In this document: piece after piece, positions 1 to 10,077 of the stretch | How positions within the stretch are numbered: the first letter of the stretch is position 1 | Layout of the letters: each line of letters starts with the position of its first letter | Assembly (NCBI GenBank): GCA_024220505.1 | Contig: JAKZZE010000026.1 | Coordinates: 682,001 to 746,000, forward strand | Length of the DNA: 64,000 nt | Direction of reading: 5' to 3' | From: Rhizopus arrhizus | Lineage: Eukaryota > Mucoromycota > Mucoromycetes > Mucorales > Rhizopodaceae | Position numbers and translations under genes: made by a program | Notes under the pieces: model-generated | Told to the model about the DNA's origin: nothing | The model's database searches: none | The model's input: only the letters and a program-made list of their open reading frames with translations

Positions 1-905
1 AAACAATAAGATCAAAAAAATTATTATCGGAGAATAAAGTGCGGCTGGAAAGCCTATAACCACATCCAAGCCAACGGTAATTGTGTTAGGAACGACATAC
101 AACTGTCAATGTTAATTCTGAAGTTATACAAATAATTTCAGAGAAACCAGAATGTGAAGATTAATGGATCTCGAGCATTATAAAGCACATCGAACAAAAA
201 TTAAAATTGAAGAGGATAATACTTAGGAGATCGCGAAGTAAATAGCTGCCAGAGCTAAAGCGACGAAGATAAAAAAGAAAATAGCAACTACTAGAGACTT
301 TTATAGAATACGTACGTCTGTAGGTTCAACAGTTGATCGATATTTTTTTTTTGAATAGAATTTAAAACCCGTTTCGATCCATTGATCTTAATAACTTAAT
401 GAATTTTAATGAACATTGGAAAAGTAGTAATATATTTGTATTTTACTATACATAAGGAAAGGTACTTTAATATAATGTATGAATTACAGTCTTTTGATTA
501 GTGTACCAATAATATTGATAGCAAAGTCATATCTCGGAAGGACCCTGGAATGGCTTTTAGATTACTATAAGCACTAGCTGCTTATTATCAAGAAAAACTT
601 TCACATTTGCCTAAAAATACAATAACTTGACCAAAATCCCTCTGTTGGTCTTTAAAAGGAACAATATAGTAGTGAATACATACGCTTGTAACCTCTATTT
701 TTTATAAGCTTTTAACGGAAGCCAGCTTGTATACAGGTTCAATGATCCATAACAATCTAGTACCCATGAAGCCCGTTCCTATTTAAGCAATACACCCCGC
801 TGCTTATATAACCAGGAAAATGCGCAGATCTGGTTCCAAATATGTCACTACTGCGGCTTAGACATTGAGCTCTACTTTTTTTTTCTCTTTTTTTTAAAAA
901 AAAGA
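1..905. other. no gene recognised
   Basis: No open frame with a recognisable product was found on either strand. The stretch is AT-rich and carries a small T/A foldback near 870-920, next to the outer end of the large inverted repeat. It may be the decayed flank of an element. Confidence 0.5.
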
Positions 906-920
906 AAAGAAAAAAAAAAG

Positions 921-3228
921 AGGTCAGATATCATTTAATCATCATCTTTCATAATTCTTAGAATCCTTTTATAAATCTGAGTATTATTTATTCTAATTTA
1001 TTGATAAAATAGCTTTAATAAGCAATAGGCCATCCATTAGAATCCCAAGTTAGATAATTGATACCAAGCTTAGATGCATAATTATCTTTAGAATCATAGT
1101 AATGGTAGTATAATACATCGTTGTTGCCATCTCTGAATACACCTTGACCACCTACACCCCATATTCCTGATTGACCTTTAAGTAACTCTAGACCACCACC
1201 GCTTGTACATTTTACACCACCAGCATCAGTATAAGGACCCGTAATGCTCTTTGATCTGCAGACTCTTATATGATAAGGTTCACTACTCTTTTCCTTAACA
1301 TTGCCTGAGTTTACACAGCAGTTACCCCAGGATGTAAACAGATAGTACATGTTGTTATGTGTATAAATAAATGGTCCTTCCATAGCGTCCGGTGCAGATC
1401 TTTGAGCTATTAACTTGGGGGATGCACCTGATTTAACTTTACCAGTAGAATCTAATTCAACAATATAGATTCCACCATAAAATGAGCCAAAAGCTAACCA
1501 TAATCCACCCTTTAAATCTTTTACAAGATTAGGATCAATGGCATTGTAAGGACTTCCAGCTTTAGAACAAATTACTTGGCCTTTATTAGTCCATGAACCA
1601 GATTCAAGAGTTTTACTGGTAGCCATATAGATACAACTTTTTTGAGTTCCGAATGTAGACGTAGAATAGTATAACCAATATTCATTTCCATGTACAGAAA
1701 CATCTGGTGCCCATACATCTGTTGAGCCCATCCAAGGAACAGCACTTCCAGCGTTTTTAAAGTTCACTCTGTCGCTTGATTTTGTAATAGATACATCGTT
1801 GTGTGTTCCAAAAACGTAATAATTGCTGCCTCTTTTTATCATAGCAGGATCATGAACCAATATGTCTCCCTTAACAGCTCCTGGTTTAGGTGGCCATGCA
1901 TAAACGTTAGCAATAAATACACCCAATGCTAATGTCAATAAACTTTGCTTCATTGTTATTTAGGTATAATAAGCTAAAGAGAGAAAATAAAATGAATAAA
2001 TATGATTTAACCATTATATATATATATATACTATTTTACTAGTAACGGTCGACTAATGAGCAATTAATATAAAACCAATAACTGCTTTATAATTCAATGG
2101 TAGTCTTTATTTAAAAAATAATGCACTTCTATTTATAATTTTTGAAATAGACGTGGGCCTTTAAGTGTACACATAATAGGCAATGGGACAGAAAAAGGGA
2201 AAGCTTTTTACTATGATTGCCCTGAGTTGAGTATAAAAAACACAAAACAAATATGGTGATACAGTGTAACATTTTCAATAAAGGGAATAAAGTAAATCTA
2301 ATTTCCGGAGTTTTTTCTCTTTTTTTTTTTTTTTTTAAAAAAAAAACCTCAGGAATTAATTAAATAATAATCATTAGACACGATGATTTTCGCAATTTGT
2401 TGTGAAATGCCACTGAGCTTAACAAGACGGCTGGATATAGCAATGGCTGTACTTTTAAAAGAATTCAAGCATGCTTTGCTTATACTGAATTGTTTTTCTA
2501 AATTAGCAATTGTTATACAAACAAACAAATCCAGGAACAATATTTAAAACTTAATTTTCCTTGTACTTTCTCATCTTCTATGGAACATATGGCTTTCTTC
2601 TAAGGTTTTAGACTTAAATGGAGCCCGATCGAAAAATAATTGCAACCATTACAAGTTTTTGTATTAGCAAACTCCGAAATCCCATTTATTTTGTATTATG
2701 AAATAGGGTTCAATTTGAAAAAACCTGTATTTGATAATTATCTTCAATAGTCCTCTTGTAGTGTTGAATTGAAGTTAGATAAATATTAGGTAATGTAATG
2801 TTTTCAAAAGAAAGTCTGTAATACTTTGTGACCGTACTGTGTGTGAAATGCGTCGCATGACAGTACTGTAATATCTAATAAATAAAAAAGTACATATTTT
2901 CCATACACTGCCAGTGCTCCTCTTAAAAACCTTCGTGTGGATAGTAATCTCAAGCTCGCGCATTTTTCCAAGAAAAGAATTCTGATTGAAATAAAAAACA
3001 ATTGCTAGTTTGTTTTTTGCATTTTATGCTCTGAAAAGGCTCCCTATCAAGACAACCATCAAATATTAATTTTTTTTCGCAAGGGAACCTTTTTTGTCTG
3101 GTTACCTTTTTGTCTGGTAAACTTTTTCTGGCATGAAATTCATTCGTTTTCAGTTGTGCACTGTAAGATTTGCCATCCAAGATCAAAAAAAAAAAAAAAA
3201 AATAGCCAATGAAAAACCTCAGGTAGCC
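921..3228. repeat. left arm of large inverted duplication
   Basis: This 2.3 kb segment returns in reverse complement at 5944-8250. The match runs from the sequence following the arabinanase gene inward to the motif caggtagcc at 3220-3228, where the arms diverge. The arabinanase coding regions encode identical proteins; small differences are confined to poly-A/T tracts (for example near 2320-2346 against 6826-6850) as far as I could compare by eye. Besides the arabinanase the arm holds only short frames (2349-2540, 2775-3001) with no recognisable product. It is a recent inverted duplication or a palindromic element rather than an old repeat. Confidence 0.93.
1015..1953 (-). CDS. secreted GH43 endo-arabinanase, left copy
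   Basis: Predicted extracellular arabinan endo-1,5-alpha-L-arabinosidase of glycoside hydrolase family 43, which cuts the arabinan side chains of pectin. The 312-aa protein starts with a signal peptide (hydrophobic residues 5-18, likely cleavage after VYA at 19). The GH43 catalytic residues are visible in order: base Asp35 in HDPAMIK, pKa-modulating Asp140 in NAIDPNL, and acid Glu192 in AMEGPFIY. The five-blade propeller length matches the family. There is no intron, unlike most neighbours, so transfer or retrocopying is possible but not shown. An identical protein is encoded at 7219-8157 in opposite orientation. A long TA run (about 2016-2031) lies upstream and may act as a TATA element. Confidence 0.93.
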   Translation of the reverse strand: MKQSLLTLALGVFIANVYAWPPKPGAVKGDILVHDPAMIKRGSNYYVFGTHNDVSITKSSDRVNFKNAGSAVPWMGSTDVWAPDVSVHGNEYWLYYSTSTFGTQKSCIYMATSKTLESGSWTNKGQVICSKAGSPYNAIDPNLVKDLKGGLWLAFGSFYGGIYIVELDSTGKVKSGASPKLIAQRSAPDAMEGPFIYTHNNMYYLFTSWGNCCVNSGNVKEKSSEPYHIRVCRSKSITGPYTDAGGVKCTSGGGLELLKGQSGIWGVGGQGVFRDGNNDVLYYHYYDSKDNYASKLGINYLTWDSNGWPIAY

Positions 3229-3387
3229 AACCCAAACTTAAAAAAATTCCCTCAAAAGATTCATGCGAACATCTTTTTTCAAAATAGAAAGTTGTTTTTA
3301 CATGACGATTGAAATGACCGAAATAGTCACAATTGTTCGTTATTGTACACTTTGTCAACACACACTTTATTTTTAAAAAACTGTGAA

Positions 3388-3780
3388 ATGTCTAAACTAG
3401 TATTCCTGAAAGAAGATGGTCAAAGAAATATTTTCGATGAGACTGGACATGAAGCTATGGACGTTGTGGATGAGAAACCAGACCCTTTTACTGTAAGGCA
3501 ATTGGTTAATCTCGATTCGTACCTTGAAAAAAAAGGCTAGTGCACCTACGGATCAAAAACAACCTGAACAAAGCAAAGACATCTTCATGGATGTAAGAGA
3601 CAGTCAAAGAAGTATATGGAATATACGCTAGCCTCGAAAGAGCTTTTTTTTTTATTACAAAATCCAACATGTAATGTCAGTTGCTGCAGCTGCCCGAAAA
3701 GCTGATGTCAAAGAAAGCACTGCTCGCACTTGGTGGAAGAAGCTACAAGAAGATCCAGATTCTTTTACTCTTGAGAAGAA
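3388..3780 (+). pseudogene. Tc1/IS630-type transposase, N-terminal fragment
   Basis: The first 50 codons (from ATG 3388) form an acidic leader with the pattern EDGQRNIFDETGHEAMD, which resembles the leader of the Tc1-like gene at 38588 (EDGQGRMVDEQGNDAMD). After a stop at 3538 and frame changes, a helix-turn-helix stretch follows around 3675-3780 (AAAARKADVKESTARTWW). It corresponds to the HTH of the same 38588 gene. The DDE catalytic domain is absent. The fragment lies inside the zinc-finger exon described at 3302-5021, so it is a decayed insertion. No terminal inverted repeat was seen at its edges. Confidence 0.65.
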
Positions 3781-4237
3781 AACAAATAGTCAAATACTCT
3801 AGATCTCAATCATCAAGAGATCATTACTTGAAATCCCATGAAGGTACATATTTAAACAAATTCGATGTAATTTTTCTAATGAGATTTATTACGTTCATAA
3901 TTACGATCAAGAATCTGGATTTCCCAACTGGATCAAAGACGATCATTCCAAAGTAAAGCTACCACATTAAAAGTATTACAAAATCTTTCGATTCTGATTA
4001 ATTTACAATAGGAATTGCATTGCCATTGATATAACATCATCTTCATATAATGAACAAGTAACTTTACATTAATATTTAATCCAATCATTAAAATTCAAAA
4101 CTTACTTTAATAATAACTTTAGACATGTAGACATATGTACGCTTGTCCTGGTTGTCTTTTCTCGTTTAATTCAATGAAGTTACTTTCACTTCATATTCAG
4201 CAAAATCACATGGAAGGTACACACACATCTTTTTTAT

Positions 4238-4238
<1 letters not shown>

Positions 4239-4280
<42 letters not shown>
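4239..4280 (+). repeat. poly-A tract of about 42 nt
   Basis: Uninterrupted A run inside the predicted 462-bp intron of the broken zinc-finger gene. It could be an old retroposition tail or a slippage-expanded homopolymer. Confidence 0.9.
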
Positions 4281-4281
<1 letters not shown>

Positions 4282-5080
4282 GGAAAGACTGATCTGGTTT
4301 TTTAGTTCCAACTGAAACAAATGTGTTCCAAGGCAACGGAGGCTTGATGGGAAGTCAGTCGAGTTTAAGTAGTCAAACAGAAAAAATATTGACACACAAA
4401 GTAACAGATGAAGAAGAAAGCAACGTAAACCTAACGGATTTGTACAATGAATGCAAAATAGACGAACGATCAAGAAAAATAATTGAATGTTTGAATTTAA
4501 AACCGTTTATTTTGGAGGATGAAGATGAAGACAAGCAAAGAATGATTTGCTTTGTTCCTGATCCGCAGCACGTTCACATATTTAAGAACAACAACAAAAG
4601 ATTGAAACTGACCGTGCCATCATCACCATCAATATCTCACGCTAGCGATTGTATTCATACACCGAAAACGTATTCGACAATTGACAAGACAATTAGAACA
4701 AGCCCATACTGTGAATTACTCTCATTTAAAAAATATGTGGAAATAAATAAAGTGCAGTTAACGTTGTTAAATACGTCTTGGCGCTCGAAGCCCTACCTAT
4801 CCTTGGCGTTATCGCAATTGTTGGTTGGATCGATCCTTGTAAATCAAAACGAAGTGCTATTGATTAATGGGATCGAATCGCGCTCTCGATTTCCATCCGT
4901 CGATGCACATTGTGAACAATCCATTGGTGTCGGTCATCAATCCTCTGTACCAAACCTTACATCATCATATCCGAATGAACTAAGATTTACAACACTACAT
5001 GAAGATAATTCAAAAAATTAATAATCAGTTCACGATCGGCCAACTTTTTAGTCATTTCAAGCATAAGGATCGATCAACAA

Positions 5081-5603
5081 ATGAAACCTGAAGTTGGTCC
5101 TACAACAGTGAATTTTATTCCATCAAACAAAACGTCAATTTACCTAGACGCCAACTCAGTAAAAAAAAACTAATGCAATTATTGTGGAAGGAGACAACTA
5201 TAAATTGCCAATAGATATGGATTCAATCAATCACATCCGGCAACTTAGATCCAAATTCTCTCACATCAGCACATTTTGTCTTGCCAAGTGTTTCAGTGAT
5301 TTCACTGCATCTAGCAATTTACAGCCATATACCATATATACGTTTGTCAATAGCAATTCTAAAGAAGTAAATGATGCTGTTTTGGGATCCAAGATCATGA
5401 TTATTATTGCTGATGCTGTGCATACACAACCTTTGAACCCACAAATTAAAAAGGGGGATTTTACAATGCTTGTTCCAGAAAAGAAAAAGACGACATCAAT
5501 CCATCAATCATTAGAATCAATAATCAATTTATTTGGGAATGACTTGGAAACATTAAACATTATTGGGAACAAGCTTGGCAAATGTTTTAAGAAATGTAGC
5601 TGA
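5081..5603 (+). pseudogene. unknown protein, frameshifted at A9 run
   Basis: ATG 5081 opens a frame of 30 codons that stops just after an A9 run at 5161-5169. A one-base shift in that run gives a continuous frame to 5603, about 170 aa in all. The sequence is not recognised and has no clear motif, signal peptide or membrane segment. It follows the zinc-finger gene by 60 bp within the palindrome spacer and could be part of the same element. The single homopolymer break could also be a sequencing error, in which case the gene would be intact. Confidence 0.35.
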
Positions 5604-7140
5604 CTGTACAACAGCAAGTTTGAAAAATGGAAATGAATGTATAATTGAAAACATTTGGAGTTATTTTAAAGCCGATTTTAAAAACTAATAATGTTATTTT
5701 CACCATTATACCTGCTATCCAAACCACTCCTTTCTTTGGACTTAATTTTTTAAATCTATTTTCCAAATTTTCTTTCACCGAGTACACTTGAAATTTGGAA
5801 TTTTTCTCTATTATGTTCTTAACGTTATTCCATTCATTTTAGACCTTTTTCACTTAAATAAATAAGGATTGGCATGAATCTTTTTTTTTTGTGTTTGGCA
5901 TGAATCTTTAGGCTGAATGTTTTTTGAGTAGGCTACTTGGGTAGGCTACCTGAGGTTTTTCATTGGCTATTTTTTTTTTTTTTTTTGATCTTGGATGGCA
6001 AATCTTACAGTGCACAACTGAAAACGAATGAATTTCATGCCAGAAAAAGTTTACCAGACAAAAAGGTAACCAGACAAAAAAAGGTTCCCTTGCGAAAAAA
6101 AATTAATATTTGATGGTTGTCTTGATAGGGAGCCTTTTCAGAGCATAAAATGCAAAAAACAAACTAGCAATTGTTTTTTATTTCAATCAGAATTCTTTTC
6201 TTGGAAAAATGCGCGAGCTTGAGATTACTATCCACACGAAGGTTTTTAAGAGGAGCACTGGCAGTGTATGGAAAATATGTACTTTTTTATTTATTAGATA
6301 TTACAGTACTGTCATGCGACGCATTTCACACACAGTACGGTCACAAAGTATTACAGACTTTCTTTTGAAAACATTACATTACCTAATATTTATCTAACTT
6401 CAATTCAACACTACAAGAGGACTATTGAAGATAATTATCAAATACAGGTTTTTTCAAATTGAACCCTATTTCATAATACAAAATAAATGGGATTTCGGAG
6501 TTTGCTAATACAAAAACTTGTAATGGTTGCAATTATTTTTCGATCGGGCTCCATTTAAGTCTAAAACCTTAGAAGAAAGCCATATGTTCCATAGAAGATG
6601 AGAAAGTACAAGGAAAATTAAGTTTTAAATATTGTTCCTGGATTTGTTTGTTTGTATAACAATTGCTAATTTAGAAAAACAATTCAGTATAAGCAAAGCA
6701 TGCTTGAATTCTTTTAAAAGTACAGCCATTGCTATATCCAGCCGTCTTGTTAAGCTCAGTGGCATTTCACAACAAATTGCGAAAATCATCGTGTCTAATG
6801 ATTATTATTTAATTAATTCCTGAGGTTTTTTTTTTTAAAAAAAAAAAAAAAAGAGAAAAAACTCCGGAAATTAGATTTACTTTATTCCCTTTATTGAAAA
6901 TGTTACACTGTATCACCATATTTGTTTTGTGTTTTTTATACTCAACTCAGGGCAATCATAGTAAAAAGCTTTCCCTTTTTCTGTCCCATTGCCTATTATG
7001 TGTACACTTAAAGGCCCACGTCTATTTCAAAAATTATAAATAGAAGTGCATTATTTTTTAAATAAAGACTACCATTGAATTATAAAGCAGTTATTGGTTT
7101 TATATTAATTGCTCATTAGTCGACCGTTACTAGTAAAATA

Positions 7141-7157
7141 GTATATATATATATATA
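7141..7157 (+). promoter_or_regulatory. TATA-like run upstream of arabinanase
   Basis: Alternating TA run about 60-75 bp before the start codon at 7219, placed where a TATA element would be expected. The mirror copy precedes the left arabinanase gene. It may be only a microsatellite. Confidence 0.35.
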
Positions 7158-7218
7158 ATGGTTAAATCATATTTATTCATTTTATTTTCTCTCTTTAGCT
7201 TATTATACCTAAATAACA

Positions 7219-8157
7219 ATGAAGCAAAGTTTATTGACATTAGCATTGGGTGTATTTATTGCTAACGTTTATGCATGGCCACCTAAACCAGGAGCTGTTA
7301 AGGGAGACATATTGGTTCATGATCCTGCTATGATAAAAAGAGGCAGCAATTATTACGTTTTTGGAACACACAACGATGTATCTATTACAAAATCAAGCGA
7401 CAGAGTGAACTTTAAAAACGCTGGAAGTGCTGTTCCTTGGATGGGCTCAACAGATGTATGGGCACCAGATGTTTCTGTACATGGAAATGAATATTGGTTA
7501 TACTATTCTACGTCTACATTCGGAACTCAAAAAAGTTGTATCTATATGGCTACCAGTAAAACTCTTGAATCTGGTTCATGGACTAATAAAGGCCAAGTAA
7601 TTTGTTCTAAAGCTGGAAGTCCTTACAATGCCATTGATCCTAATCTTGTAAAAGATTTAAAGGGTGGATTATGGTTAGCTTTTGGCTCATTTTATGGTGG
7701 AATCTATATTGTTGAATTAGATTCTACTGGTAAAGTTAAATCAGGTGCATCCCCCAAGTTAATAGCTCAAAGATCTGCACCGGACGCTATGGAAGGACCA
7801 TTTATTTATACACATAACAACATGTACTATCTGTTTACATCCTGGGGTAACTGCTGTGTAAACTCAGGCAATGTTAAGGAAAAGAGTAGTGAACCTTATC
7901 ATATAAGAGTCTGCAGATCAAAGAGCATTACGGGTCCTTATACTGATGCTGGTGGTGTAAAATGTACAAGCGGTGGTGGTCTAGAGTTACTTAAAGGTCA
8001 ATCAGGAATATGGGGTGTAGGTGGTCAAGGTGTATTCAGAGATGGCAACAACGATGTATTATACTACCATTACTATGATTCTAAAGATAATTATGCATCT
8101 AAGCTTGGTATCAATTATCTAACTTGGGATTCTAATGGATGGCCTATTGCTTATTAA
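7219..8157 (+). CDS. secreted GH43 endo-arabinanase, right copy
   Basis: The 312-aa product is identical to that of 1015-1953: signal peptide ending at residue 19, Asp35, Asp140 and Glu192 as the GH43 catalytic set, and no intron. ATG 7219 is the only sensible start because the signal peptide begins there. The two genes are divergent with respect to the spacer, so each is transcribed outward from the palindrome. Their identity shows either very recent duplication or ongoing gene conversion between the arms. Duplication would double the dosage of a pectin-degrading enzyme useful on plant material (inference). Confidence 0.93.
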   Translation: MKQSLLTLALGVFIANVYAWPPKPGAVKGDILVHDPAMIKRGSNYYVFGTHNDVSITKSSDRVNFKNAGSAVPWMGSTDVWAPDVSVHGNEYWLYYSTSTFGTQKSCIYMATSKTLESGSWTNKGQVICSKAGSPYNAIDPNLVKDLKGGLWLAFGSFYGGIYIVELDSTGKVKSGASPKLIAQRSAPDAMEGPFIYTHNNMYYLFTSWGNCCVNSGNVKEKSSEPYHIRVCRSKSITGPYTDAGGVKCTSGGGLELLKGQSGIWGVGGQGVFRDGNNDVLYYHYYDSKDNYASKLGINYLTWDSNGWPIAY

Positions 8158-8249
8158 AGCTATTTTATCAATAAATTAGAATAAATAATACTCAGATTTA
8201 TAAAAGGATTCTAAGAATTATGAAAGATGATGATTAAATGATATTCGAC

Positions 8250-8398
8250 CTTTTCTTTTTTTTTTTTTTCTTTTTTTTTTCTTTTTTTTTTCTTTTTTTT
8301 TTTTCTTTTTTTTTTCTTTTTTTTTTCTTTTTTTTTTCTTTTTTTTTCTTTTTTTTTTTCTTTTTTTTTTCTTTTTTTTTTCTTTTTTTTTTCTTTTT

Positions 8399-8429
<31 letters not shown>

Positions 8430-8437
8430 CTTTTTTA
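8250..8437 (+). repeat. T(8-12)C pyrimidine tract
   Basis: About 190 bp made only of T runs of 8-12 separated by single C, flush with the outer end of the right palindrome arm. The left arm has only a short, related purine stretch at 896-920. Frames across it encode only poly-Phe or poly-Lys and are not genes. Confidence 0.95.
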
Positions 8438-8439
8438 AA

Positions 8440-8900
8440 AAAAGGTAAAATAGCTTTATTATTAGTAAAACTAAAGATAGGAAATTGATGTTGGTAATAA
8501 AAAAAACATAGTGCTGAATGAATGATATTTTCAAGATGCCATTGTTAATACGAGGATCTATTGATATAAACTCACTTATCAATTCTGTGATTGAAGGATG
8601 TGCGTAAAGATAATGTGAAAGAGTACTTTCATGTTTTGAGTGCAGTTAAAAAAAAAGGATTGCTCGGACAATAGGAGTGCTATTTCTAAACTTCAGCCAT
8701 CCTTCATTTGATTCCGGGGGGATTGGAATAAAGTAGATATACTAAGACCATTACGAATACCAACTAGAAGCATTATAATCAAAGGAAACTTTACATAAGT
8801 AGTAAATATTTTTATGAGGAAGAACATCTATGCTTTACTGTATAATGACAAAATGGAACAAAGAAGACATGACAGTACAAACATTTGATAGTGCCCATCT
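8440..8900. other. no gene recognised
   Basis: AT-rich sequence with no credible frame. It lies downstream of the decayed ISXO2-like transposase on the minus strand and may contain more of its 3' end, but nothing could be aligned by eye. Confidence 0.4.
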
Positions 8901-8919
8901 GATTTTGCCTTTGATACTA

Positions 8920-9396
8920 TTTCACTGAGGTTGATTTACTATGTAACAATCTTCAAAATAATTCACAACCTGATACAGACTAGAATAGTGCTGATCTGGA
9001 TCATTGACGGCAAACATATAAATTATACTTTACAGAATCCTTTCCGTAGAGTAAATGACGAATAAATCCTCCAGTCATCAGTAAGGATGGTTGCTTTTCC
9101 CTTGCAGAATCTATGCATTGCAGACAAGATAGCAGTGTTTTTGTATGGAACTGCATATAAAAAATGACAACTAGCACTCCGCTTCTTCCTAGTCTTAGTA
9201 GTCAAAATGTTCAGATCCTGGCAGATGTAGGTAATGCTTGTTCACAATGCTTCAATCGTCTTCCTAAAGTATCAATTGTTTTCACTTTTCCCAAATTTAG
9301 ACAAATTGATATGCAAGTGTTTGCAAAGAGGGCTAATACCAAGTCTATTCCACAAGTAGAGCCATTATACATTAGTATATCAGCAGATAACGCCAA
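8920..9396 (-). pseudogene. ISXO2/Merlin-like transposase remnant
   Basis: Minus-strand frames, broken by stops and shifts, show the order expected for an IS1595-type (ISXO2-like, eukaryotic Merlin) DDE transposase. A helix-rich stretch (FANTCISICLNLGKVKTID) is read near 9310-9280. Then VPYKNTAILSAMHRFCKGKA leads into ILTDDWRIYSSF near 9070, the usual second-Asp block TD-x-W-x-Y. A weaker block QVVNYFED then NSIKGKIRW follows in another frame near 8970-8920, resembling the H-x-VNH ... N-x-IEG-x-W end. No intact frame, terminal repeats or target duplication were found. The catalytic Glu appears to be Lys. Confidence 0.45.
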
Positions 9397-9419
9397 AAGA
9401 AATTTAGTTGATTAGGCCC

Positions 9420-10077
9420 ATGTTTTTGTTTCTATTTCTTGTTACGACTCATTAGTTTTATGATATCTAAAGATTATCTCACACAAACAAGGTACTTTGC
9501 TGTCTTACTGATATACGAAATTATATTAATATTACAAAGTTATCACTATCTCTTCCTCTAAATAAAATATAATCATTTTCTCCTTTAAAAATTTGGCTGT
9601 TTGAGTCATCCTTATTATTTCAATACAAATCATGCTACTGCATGCCAGCTTCAGTCATTAGTAAGTCTCCTGTACTTGACTGTGTATATCTACAAAGTAA
9701 ATCGCCACCTTTTCATTTCTGACATTAAATGTTATCATATAGCATTACTATATTTATAGATAGGTGCATAGCATCAAATAAAAAGATGAACTTATTGATA
9801 AAGCATCATAGTCGTACAAATAAATCATTTCCTTTGCGTAAATTGAAATAAATCAAGTGATTATAGTGATTTCTGTTTAAAATTCAACATTGATTTCAAA
9901 CGTGAACGTGTGTTTGCCGATGAAGATTGATTTGAAAAATGCTGTTCATCCTGTTTTCTGAGAAATGACATGGGTTTTGTTCAAATACAACTGTATTTGT
10001 TATTTTATTTTGCGTCATGTTCGATACACCGTTTTCTATGATATCACAATGCAAAAAGCAAAAAGGATTGACATGAA
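9420..10077. other. no gene recognised
   Basis: AT-rich, without a coding signal that I can support. It lies downstream of the 275-aa minus-strand ORF. Confidence 0.4.

Larger units (their letters stand above)
3302..5021 (+). pseudogene. broken C2H2 zinc-finger gene in palindrome spacer
   Basis: I read this as one gene split by an insertion. ATG 3302 opens a frame ending in CTLCQ, the first half of a C2H2 finger. From 3793 the second half resumes (KYSRSQSSRDHYLKSHE, with both His) up to a splice donor at 3844. An acceptor at 4305 joins in frame to a 716-bp exon ending at 5021. An uninterrupted copy of the first exon lies at 62489. The C-terminal exon is acidic and low in recognisable motifs, but residues encoded near 4800-4890 carry SILV-x5-LLINGIESRSRFPS. 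That matches the C-terminal block of the gene at 32268-33244. The function is unknown; the finger suggests DNA binding. The inserted DNA (about 3363-3791) is transposase-like. The 462-bp intron is unusually long here. Confidence 0.6.
5944..8250. repeat. right arm of large inverted duplication
   Basis: Reverse complement of 921-3228. The inner limit is ggctacctgagg at 5944 and the outer limit lies just before the pyrimidine tract at about 8250. It carries the second arabinanase gene. The two arms and the 2.7 kb spacer form a 7.3 kb palindrome-like unit. The outer ends are not obvious transposon termini, and no target duplication was identified. Confidence 0.93.

Noticed and set aside
2349..3001. 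Small frames repeated in both palindrome arms (63, 62 and 65 aa)
   Set aside because: Their repetition is explained by duplication of the DNA. No motif, start context or codon bias supports them as genes.
921..8250. Palindrome as a simple assembly artefact
   Set aside because: Not fully excluded, but arm differences at homopolymers and a structurally similar second palindrome with real substitutions make a biological origin more likely.
8250..8437. Telomere-like repeat
   Set aside because: The unit is T(8-12)C of varying length, not the TTAGGG repeat expected of these fungi.
8211..8582. Lys-rich and Phe-rich open frames across the T/C tract
   Set aside because: They only translate the homopolymer tract and have no gene-like composition.
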